Positions 1 through 5,594 of a stretch of 5,594 nucleotides of DNA are shown here, in pieces. Origin of the DNA: Fidelibacterota bacterium. GTDB lineage: Bacteria; Pseudomonadota; Alphaproteobacteria; Rhodospirillales; Rhodospirillaceae. The notes under the pieces were generated by a model. It had not been told where the DNA came from, ran no database searches, and saw nothing but the letters and a program-made list of their open reading frames with translations. The position numbers and the translations under genes were made by a program. How positions within the stretch are numbered: position 1 is the stretch's first letter; the number at the start of each line of letters is the position of its first letter. The stretch is taken from the NCBI GenBank assembly GCA_947473445.1, contig CANJEU010000160.1, forward strand, positions 1-5,594. The letters run 5' to 3'.

Positions 1-1
1 A

Positions 2-363
2 CAGGCGGTGCGCGCCTTTGCCGCGCAGGTCACGCGCGACGACACCATGGCCGAATCCATCGCGTTACATCTGCAAAAAAATCCCGGCCGCAAGGTCGTC
101 CACCTCACCGGTCATTTTCACAGCGACGCCTTCCTCGGCACCGTCGAACGCCTGAAGTTGCGGATGCCGAACCTCAAGATCGCGGTGGTCTCGCCGGTGG
201 AAAGCGGCGACGAGGCCCAGCCGAAGATCACGCCTGCCGATCTCAAGAGCGGGACGATCCTGCTGGTGATTCGCCCTCTGCCCGCGCCTTACGCCACCAA
301 CGAGGAAATGCGCGCGGCAATTAAAAGCCAGATCGCCCAGCGCCGCGACAATAAGTGCGAGCT

Positions 364-367
<4 letters not shown>
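2..367 (+). CDS. ChaN-family haem-binding lipoprotein, C-terminal part (5' end outside window)
   Basis: The reading frame is open to the left edge, so this is the last 121 residues of a longer protein; the family is usually near 280-300 residues. The GTG at 8-10 is internal, not a start. Visible family hallmarks are an AQVTRDDTMAESI stretch (residues 8-20 of the fragment), which matches the 'rD..MA..i' block, followed by VVHLTGHFHSD (32-42), the glycine/histidine strand typical of ChaN/DUF399 and the wider Tiki-like fold, and then a segment resembling 'G...RL..R.P' (46-56). Known members are outer-membrane or periplasmic lipoproteins, and Campylobacter ChaN binds haem as a dimer and is linked to iron uptake. 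The lipobox and signal peptide would lie outside the window, so localisation is inferred from the family. The gene converges on the ABC ATPase gene; its TAG stop (365-367) overlaps that gene's TAA. There is no room for a separate terminator between them. Nothing here ties it to the neighbouring transporter. Confidence 0.82.
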
Positions 368-1148
<781 letters not shown>

Positions 1149-1152
<4 letters not shown>

Positions 1153-1811
1153 GTCGCGGGCCTAAAGGAGGCCAGCTTCACTTCAGCCTGCCGCCCCAGC
1201 CAGCCGGCGATCTCGACCATGGCCCAGTAGAAGAGTGCCAGCAGGAAAAGCGATTCAACGAACACGAAATTCTCCGAACCAATTGCGCTGATCATCATCG
1301 TCAGTTCCGGCACGGTTATAATGGAAAGGACTGCCGTTTCCTTCAGCAGCAGGACGATCATATTCACCAGCGCCGGCAGCACCAGAACAGCCATCTCCGG
1401 TACGATGATCCGGCGCATGATTTGACCCTGCGAAAGTCCAAGGCATTCACCCGCTTCGATATGCCCGCGCGGTACAGCCGCGAAGCCCGCGCGGAAGATT
1501 TCGCTGAAATATGCCGCGCCGTAGAGCGTGAACCCGAGAAGACCCGCCGTGATGGGCTCAAGCGAAAGCCCTATAAACGGGCCACCGAAGTAGAGCAGGA
1601 ATAGCTGAATCAGGAACGGTGTTCCGCGCGTGACCTCCATCCACGCGGCGAGCGGAATGTTCAGACCAGCGACGTTCCGGCGCAAGACCGCCACCAGAAA
1701 TCCAAGCGCGATACCGGCAAGACATCCCACCAGCCAGATGACGAGGGTGAGTCCGAACCCGCCAAGAATATCGGGCATACGGCTCCAGATGAGGCCGATG
1801 TCAAAACTCAT
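1149..1811 (-). CDS. Amino acid-type ABC transporter permease (second permease of operon)
   Basis: A 220-residue inner-membrane permease of the HisM/HisQ family. Hydrophobic segments lie at roughly residues 18-43, 64-80, 86-104, 141-157 and 183-204. The family signature RGTPFLIQLFLLYFG is at 62-76. The ATPase-contacting 'EAA' loop is at 119-140, here starting EAG (119-121) with the conserved Gly125 and ending IIVPE. LKETAVLS (156-163) matches the usual 'LK.TSL.S' segment. The frame is open further upstream to 1868, but I chose ATG at 1811: the MSFDIGLIW start matches the family's normal length, a G-rich ribosome-binding stretch (1821-1817) precedes it, and it gives a 4-nt ATGA overlap with permease 1, mirrored by the 4-nt overlap with the ATPase downstream. 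The longer form would add an uncharacteristic hydrophilic leader inside the neighbouring gene. It probably pairs with permease 1 as a heterodimeric channel. Confidence 0.94.
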
Positions 1812-2449
1812 ACCCGCCCCCACCGCATCCGCCGCTCCATGACGTGCCCAAGCGCGGCGATGGTCCAACTCAAAAGCAGGTACAGAAGACCCGCCGCGGC
1901 GAACAGTTGGAGCGGCAGGAATGTGCTGGACGCCAGATCTTGCGCCGTGCGGGTCAGTTCGACCACGCCGACGACCGAGACCAGCGAAGACGCCCTCAGG
2001 GTGAAGATCGCTTCGTTGGCGAGGGCCGGAAGGGCGAGGCGGAACGCGATTGGCACACGCACGCGGCGCAGGATCTGCGCGGCGCTGAAGCCGGCCATTT
2101 CAGCGGCTTCGACCAGACCTCTGGGCAGGCTTGCGAAAGCGCCGCGCAGATTCTCGGCCTGGAACGCGGCGGTGCAAAGGGAAAGGCCGATGATGGCGGC
2201 GACAATCCCGGGCAGGTCGATGCCCATCACTGGCAAAAGATTATAAATGAGAAGCAGCTGCACAAGCAGCGGCACGCCGCGGAAGAAACTGATGTAGGTG
2301 CGTCCCGCGAGAGCGAACGCGGGTTTGGGCGAGAGCGTGACAACGGACACGATTGTCCCGAGCACGAGGGCTATCATGATCGACACAGCGCTGATGAAGA
2401 CAGTTAGCCCGGCGGCGGTGACGAGGAGTTGGAACAGCTGCCAAGTCAT
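1808..2449 (-). CDS. Amino acid-type ABC transporter permease (first permease of operon)
   Basis: A 213-residue inner-membrane permease, homologous to its downstream neighbour but clearly divergent from it. Membrane segments are at approximately 10-37, 58-74, 80-98, 136-150 and 180-200. Hallmarks are FFRGVPLLVQLLLIYNLLP (55-73), which matches the HisMQ-family 'RG.P.L.QL...Y' signature, and a canonical EAA loop starting VEAAEMAG (113-120) and running to RVP (131-133), which docks on the ATPase. LRASSLVSVVGVVEL (151-165) replaces the more usual 'LK.TSLVS' sequence. The ATG start is 15 nt after the binding-protein stop, with only a weak GGGCG-like ribosome site. The stop overlaps the permease 2 start by 4 nt. 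Two different permeases with one ATPase fit the HisQM-P2 architecture. Substrate specificity is not set here alone and remains unknown. Confidence 0.94.
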   Translation of the reverse strand: MTWQLFQLLVTAAGLTVFISAVSIMIALVLGTIVSVVTLSPKPAFALAGRTYISFFRGVPLLVQLLLIYNLLPVMGIDLPGIVAAIIGLSLCTAAFQAENLRGAFASLPRGLVEAAEMAGFSAAQILRRVRVPIAFRLALPALANEAIFTLRASSLVSVVGVVELTRTAQDLASSTFLPLQLFAAAGLLYLLLSWTIAALGHVMERRMRWGRV

Positions 2450-2464
2450 TAAGCCGCGACGCCC

Positions 2465-3304
2465 TTAGACTTCAGGCGCCGTGACGGCCTCGGGAGTTTC
2501 AATGGACTGACCGATCCACGTCTTTTGCAGTCCGGCCAAACGGCCATCGGCGCGAAGCTTGAGGAGAGCCGCCTGTAGAACATCAAGCAGCGGGGCAGAG
2601 TCGGCGTCCTTGCGGCCGAGATATCCGAAGTATGTTTTCTTGCCGAACGGCGGGGTGACAACTTCAAATACCTGCGGACGTTGCGTCGCGACGTAATTCA
2701 CGTTTGGGAATGAATTGCCCACGGCCGCGATGCGGCCCGCGGCCAGATCGGCATAGGCTTCATTGTTGCCGACGTATTCGCGGATCGACGTCTTGCCGGG
2801 CAGTGTCTCGGTGAAGGCGCGCAATTGGGCGAGCTGCGCCGAGGCTTTGCCGGCGCCCACCGTTTTGCCGGCGATGTCGGCCGGTTTGGTAATCGAGCTA
2901 TCGCCGCGCCGCTTGAGCAAGGCCACGGTGCCTTCGGACACCGGCGGCAGGAAGCGATACCTTTCCATGCGCGCTTTTGTAATGGTGAGTGGTCCGCCGA
3001 CGAGGTCGAAGCGTCGCGCTTCCAACCCCGGCAGCAAGCCTTCAAACGGGAGCAGAGTGTAGGTCACCTTCACACCGAGGTCTTTGCCCAGCGCGGCAAA
3101 GAGGTCGAGATTGAAGCCGACGTGTTTTCCCGAGGGGTCGATAAAGTCGAAAGGCGCGAAGGCTGTCTCGGTGCCGATGCGCAGCACACCATTTGCCTTC
3201 ATCTGGGTGAGAGCGTCTTGGGCCCGGGCCGCGCGGCTGAAGCCGGACATGGCGCCCGCGACGGCGGTGGCGCCGGTGAGCGTACAAAAAAGCCGTCTCT
3301 TCAT
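2465..3304 (-). CDS. Periplasmic substrate-binding protein of the ABC importer (SBP_bac_3 family)
   Basis: A 279-residue family 3 solute-binding protein that captures the substrate in the periplasm and delivers it to the permeases. An N-terminal signal peptide has a KRRLF start (twin-Arg, so possibly Tat), a short hydrophobic core, and likely cleavage after ARA at about residue 28. The mature protein begins with the typical GVLRIGTETAFAPFDF (39-54) and continues through a 'GFNLDLF.ALGK.LG' block (63-77), then GPLTITKAR (104-112). Thr107 and Arg112 align with the family's carboxylate-binding Ser/Thr and Arg. Two further positions depart from the amino-acid-binding consensus: the usual GST is G152-K153-A154, and the usual 'GR.DA...D' is GRIAAVGNS (190-198), with no aspartate. 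This suggests an unusual ligand (inference). The ATG at 3304 follows a GGGGG stretch (3316-3312) by 7 nt. It is the first gene of the operon, as is common for such importers. Family is sure; ligand unknown. Confidence 0.94.
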   Translation of the reverse strand: MKRRLFCTLTGATAVAGAMSGFSRAARAQDALTQMKANGVLRIGTETAFAPFDFIDPSGKHVGFNLDLFAALGKDLGVKVTYTLLPFEGLLPGLEARRFDLVGGPLTITKARMERYRFLPPVSEGTVALLKRRGDSSITKPADIAGKTVGAGKASAQLAQLRAFTETLPGKTSIREYVGNNEAYADLAAGRIAAVGNSFPNVNYVATQRPQVFEVVTPPFGKKTYFGYLGRKDADSAPLLDVLQAALLKLRADGRLAGLQKTWIGQSIETPEAVTAPEV

Positions 3305-3337
3305 TGCTAAACCCCCGCCGCGCGATCCGTGGGCGGA

Positions 3338-3366
3338 ACCTTAGCTCCCTTTTTTGCACTGCACAA
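3338..3366 (-). promoter_or_regulatory. Weak candidate promoter for the ABC importer operon
   Basis: In the 86-nt gap upstream of the binding-protein gene, the minus strand carries TTGTGC (3366-3361), a 17-nt spacer and TAAGGT (3343-3338). Each hexamer matches the sigma-70 consensus at only three of six positions. The spacer contains a run of six A. The -35 region overlaps a tandem GTGCA-GTGCA (3365-3356), which sits inside the imperfect palindrome TTGTGCAGTGCAA (3366-3354) and might be an operator. Spacing is right but the match is weak; readthrough from zapE is an alternative, since I see no good terminator after zapE. Confidence 0.25.
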
Positions 3367-3390
3367 TAATGCCGGACGCGACGTGATCGG

Positions 3391-4515
3391 CTACTGCACG
3401 TGTCGCTGGCGAATGTAGTCGGCGGCCTGCATCTCGATAAGCCGCGAGGCGGTGCGGGCGAATTCGAAGCCCCCTTCGGCGCCGCTGTAGAGCGCGGCAG
3501 GCGGCACGGCCGCCGAGCAGACCAGCGCCGTGCGATGTTCATAGAGCGCATCAACCAGCGTCACGAAACGCCGCGCGGCATCCTTCATCTCCTCGGTCAT
3601 CGCGGGAATGTCCTTGATGATGACGGTCGAGAAGTGCGCGGCGATGGCGAGGTAATCGGTCGGCCCCAAGGCGGTGCGACAGAGGTCATCGAACGTAAAA
3701 CGCGCAACTTGGTGCGCTGCCGCGGGCACGATCACGCGCCGTCCGTGCACCAGGATAAAATCGGGCTCAGGCGTCGCATCGTCGGTCAGCCGCGCCCATG
3801 CCGCGTCAAGGGCGGCGTCGGCGGCAGGGCCGAGCGGCGCATGATAGACCGCCTGGCCGGCGAGACGGCCGAGGCGGTAATCCTGGGCGGACTCGAGTTC
3901 ATGCAGATCGAGCTTTTCCTTGATGATGGTGATGAAGGGCACGAAGCGATCGCGCTGAAGCCCGTGTTTATAGAGGTCATCGGGGTGCCGGTTCGAAGTG
4001 GTGACAACGACGACGCCGCGCTCGAAGAGTTTTTGGAATAAGCGCCCGACGATCATGGCATCGGCGATATCGCGAATCTCCATCTCATCAAGGCACAGGA
4101 GGGTTGCGGTGTCGGCGATCCCGTCGGCCATGCCCGGAATGGGATCGCCTTCGTCTTCGTACATGCCAAGCTGGCGTCGGCGATGAATTTCGGCATGGAT
4201 ATCGCGCATGAAGGCGTGAAAATGCACGCGTTCCTTCTTGGCCACGGGCGCGCTATCGAAAAAGAGATTCATCAGCATCGACTTGCCGCGCCCGACCCCG
4301 CCGTAGATGTAAAGACCGCGCGGCGGCGCGGCATCGTCCTTCGTGCCGAGCCCCATCCGCGCCATCCAGCCTTTTTTGGCGTTGCGCGGGCTATAGCGCG
4401 CGAGCGCCTCGCACAGGGCCGTAAGCTTCTGGGCGGCGCTCTCCTGGATGGGATCGGCCTTGAGTTCGCCCGAAGACACGAGCGCGCGGTAGCGCGCAGT
4501 GGGGGTTTCAATCAC
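3391..4515 (-). CDS. zapE: Cell division protein ZapE (AFG1-like P-loop ATPase)
   Basis: A 374-residue cytoplasmic ATPase of the AFG1/LACE1 family, the usual bacterial length. In E. coli, ZapE joins the division ring late and destabilises FtsZ polymers in an ATP-dependent way; the mitochondrial homologues act in protein quality control. Walker A is GGVGRGKS (72-79, Lys78). Walker B is LLCLDEME (139-146, Asp143/Glu144). The family-specific block TSNRHPDDLYKHGLQRDRF (173-191) contains the sensor Asn175 and candidate arginine fingers Arg188/Arg190. Further hallmarks are RFTFDDLC (272-279), YLAIAAHF (288-295), FVTLVDALYEHR (317-328) and the C-terminal RTASRLIEMQ (354-363). The start is GTG (4515-4513), the first possible start after an in-frame TGA (4533-4531). 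A GAGG sits 13 nt upstream, rather far. The gene lies just downstream of a hairpin that follows the DHH gene, so its transcription may depend on readthrough or on a promoter within that gene. Assignment is secure. Confidence 0.95.
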   Translation of the reverse strand: MIETPTARYRALVSSGELKADPIQESAAQKLTALCEALARYSPRNAKKGWMARMGLGTKDDAAPPRGLYIYGGVGRGKSMLMNLFFDSAPVAKKERVHFHAFMRDIHAEIHRRRQLGMYEDEGDPIPGMADGIADTATLLCLDEMEIRDIADAMIVGRLFQKLFERGVVVVTTSNRHPDDLYKHGLQRDRFVPFITIIKEKLDLHELESAQDYRLGRLAGQAVYHAPLGPAADAALDAAWARLTDDATPEPDFILVHGRRVIVPAAAHQVARFTFDDLCRTALGPTDYLAIAAHFSTVIIKDIPAMTEEMKDAARRFVTLVDALYEHRTALVCSAAVPPAALYSGAEGGFEFARTASRLIEMQAADYIRQRHVQ

Positions 4516-4540
4516 GAGAGCAAAACAACCTCAGAATGCA

Positions 4541-4571
4541 AAATGCCGCCCCGAAGCGCGAGGCGGCATCT
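4541..4571 (-). terminator. Probable intrinsic terminator after the DHH phosphoesterase gene
   Basis: On the minus strand, ATGCCGCC (4569-4562) pairs perfectly with GGCGGCAT (4550-4543); a G-U and an A-U pair extend the stem to 10 bp (4571-4562 with 4550-4541). The loop contains C-UUCG-G (4556-4551), a stable tetraloop, with a 5-nt bulge beside it. Four U (4543-4540) follow, partly within the stem, so the U-tract is weak. It lies 21 nt past the DHH stop codon and only about 25 nt before the zapE GTG. There is no U-tract in the plus direction. Confidence 0.62.
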
Positions 4572-4592
4572 GCGTGTTTCATGCGAGAAAGA

Positions 4593-5522
4593 TCAGCCGT
4601 CTTTGTTGATCTTCTCGATCAGGTCCTTAAGCGTCTTTTCAGCCTGGTCGTTCGGGACTTGGCAAGTGCCCGCCGCATGGTGGCCGCCGCCGCCGTACTT
4701 GAGGCACAGCTCGCCGACATTGGTGTTGGACGAGCGATCGAAGATCGACTTGCCGATAGCGAACACGGTGTTCTGCTTCTTGAGTCCCCACATTACGTGG
4801 ATCGAGATGTTGGTCTGTGGGTACAGCGCGTAGATCAGGAAGCGGTTGCACGCCCAGATGGTGTCTTCGTCGCGCAGATCCAGAATCACGAGGTTCTTAT
4901 GAACCGTGGTGCAGCGCTTGATCTGCTCCTTCGCTTTGGCTTCGTGCTCGACGTAAAGATCCACGCGCTCGACCACGTCGGGAAGCATGAGGATGTCTTC
5001 CACCGGCATCTGCACGCATTTCTCGATCAGCTCCATCATGAGCTGATAGTTGGAAATGGTGAATTCGCGGAAGCGGCCAAGTCCCGTACGGGCGTCCATG
5101 ATGAAATTCATCAGGTCCCACCCTTGCGGATTGAGCACTTCGTCCTTGTTGAACTGGGCGGCGTCGCCCTTGTCGACGGCGTCCATCAGTTCGTCGGTGA
5201 TGCGCGGAAGTTTCTTCTTGCCGCCGTAATAGTCATAAAGAACGCGGGCGGCCGATGGCGCCTTGGGGTCGATGATGTGATTGTCTTTCTTCCCGACGCG
5301 GATCGTTTCGCTCGCGTGATGGTCGAACGCAAGGTGCACGCCTTCCACGTACGGGAGGTTCGTGGTGATGTCGCGGTTGGTGATTTCGATCACGCCGTCC
5401 TGCATATCTTTCGGGTGAACGAATTTGATCTCATCGATCATCCCCAGTTCACGCATGATGGCGGCGCAGACCAGCCCGTCGAAGTCACTCCGGGTGACAA
5501 GCCGATATTTCCCTGCGGACAT
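4593..5522 (-). CDS. DHH-family phosphoesterase (often annotated as exopolyphosphatase)
   Basis: A 309-residue cytoplasmic protein of the DHH/DHHA1 phosphoesterase superfamily (RecJ/NrnA-type fold), Mn-dependent enzymes that hydrolyse phosphodiester or phosphoanhydride bonds. The first metal motif is TRSDFDG (10-16, Asp13/Asp15). The DHH motif is FDHHAS (66-71). AVDKGDAAQ (115-123) is a probable further metal-ligand segment. The DHHA1 substrate-binding motif GGGGHHAAG (277-285) is close to the C-terminus. There are no CBS or tRNA-nucleotidyltransferase domains. The start is ATG at 5522 because a strong GAGGGGAG ribosome site (5536-5529) precedes it by 6 nt and MSAGKYRLVTRSDFDG is the expected N-terminus; the frame stays open to 5579 but that extension would cross the ribosome site. 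The actual substrate (polyphosphate, short oligonucleotides or cyclic dinucleotide products) cannot be read from sequence, and the exopolyphosphatase name is a family label. A probable terminator follows the gene. Confidence 0.9.
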   Translation of the reverse strand: MSAGKYRLVTRSDFDGLVCAAIMRELGMIDEIKFVHPKDMQDGVIEITNRDITTNLPYVEGVHLAFDHHASETIRVGKKDNHIIDPKAPSAARVLYDYYGGKKKLPRITDELMDAVDKGDAAQFNKDEVLNPQGWDLMNFIMDARTGLGRFREFTISNYQLMMELIEKCVQMPVEDILMLPDVVERVDLYVEHEAKAKEQIKRCTTVHKNLVILDLRDEDTIWACNRFLIYALYPQTNISIHVMWGLKKQNTVFAIGKSIFDRSSNTNVGELCLKYGGGGHHAAGTCQVPNDQAEKTLKDLIEKINKDG

Positions 5523-5528
5523 CAAAAA

Positions 5529-5536
5529 CTCCCCTC
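5529..5536 (-). promoter_or_regulatory. Ribosome binding site of the DHH phosphoesterase gene
   Basis: GAGGGGAG on the minus strand, 6 nt before the ATG at 5522. It is the best Shine-Dalgarno sequence in the window and decides the start in favour of the 309-residue protein over an in-frame upstream ATG at 5579. Confidence 0.75.
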
Positions 5537-5594
5537 GACAAAAGTGTATCCCGGGCGAAAAGATAAACAGGCCGGGCATTTAAAACAACCCGTG

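Noticed and set aside
1163..1171. Consensus-like TAAAGGAGG Shine-Dalgarno on the plus strand
   Set aside because: It lies inside permease 2 on the opposite strand and no start codon or plausible gene follows at proper spacing; chance match.
1812..1868. 19-residue N-terminal extension of permease 2
   Set aside because: It would lie wholly within permease 1, is hydrophilic and unlike family N-termini, and would lose the ATGA overlap.
1844..2407. Long plus-strand open frame (187 codons) opposite permease 1
   Set aside because: It is fully antisense to a gene with clear permease motifs, and its translation is charged, low-complexity and without recognisable domains, as expected of a GC-rich shadow frame.
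2825..3310. Plus-strand open frame (161 codons) opposite the binding-protein gene
   Set aside because: Shadow of a well-defined SBP_bac_3 gene with signal peptide; no independent support.
3400..4041. Long plus-strand open frame (213 codons) opposite zapE
   Set aside because: zapE is certain from its motifs; the antisense product is Arg/Gly/Glu-rich with no domain and no convincing ribosome site.
4183..4833. Plus-strand open frame spanning the zapE 5' end, the gap and the DHH 3' end
   Set aside because: It crosses two well-supported minus-strand genes and a hairpin, and the protein has no recognisable feature.
5543..5548. TACACT as a -10 box for the DHH gene (minus strand)
   Set aside because: No acceptable -35 hexamer lies 16-18 nt upstream, and the implied leader is only about 13 nt, which would barely hold the ribosome site.
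5523..5579. 19-residue N-terminal extension of the DHH protein from ATG 5579
   Set aside because: The extension reads through the strong GAGGGGAG ribosome site and does not resemble the family's N-terminus.

Overview
The window is GC-rich and densely coding. It looks like ordinary proteobacterial chromosome, most likely alphaproteobacterial. That assignment is an inference from three things: the close-packed genes, a ZapE-type cell-division ATPase, and a DHH phosphoesterase whose N-terminus resembles alphaproteobacterial proteins annotated as exopolyphosphatase. I see no tRNA, rRNA, CRISPR array, insertion sequence or phage gene, and no base-composition break that suggests recent transfer.

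Layout from left to right. Positions 2-367 (+) hold the 3' end of a ChaN-family (haem-binding lipoprotein/Tiki-like fold) gene that begins outside the window. It converges on a four-gene minus-strand ABC importer operon of the polar-amino-acid class. In transcription order the operon is: periplasmic substrate-binding protein (3304-2465), permease 1 (2449-1808), permease 2 (1811-1149) and ATPase (1152-364). The last two junctions are 4-nt ATGA overlaps, and the operon's final stop codon interlocks with the chaN stop codon. An 86-nt gap separates the operon from zapE (4515-3391, minus). A further 77-nt gap containing a probable terminator hairpin separates zapE from a DHH-family phosphoesterase gene (5522-4593, minus). 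The last 72 bases (5523-5594) are upstream region of that gene, with a strong ribosome binding site but no convincing promoter.

Function. The four ABC genes form a complete importer: exported binding protein, heterodimeric membrane channel and ATPase. The binding protein keeps the family's carboxylate-binding arginine but seems to lack the acidic residue that normally holds the alpha-amino group, so the substrate may not be a standard amino acid. ZapE, the DHH enzyme and the ChaN-like protein are probably unrelated housekeeping or envelope functions. I did not find a clearly new system. The most useful leads are the altered ligand pocket, a 41-nt hairpin at the convergent gene ends, the hairpin immediately before zapE, and the altered first metal motif of the DHH protein.
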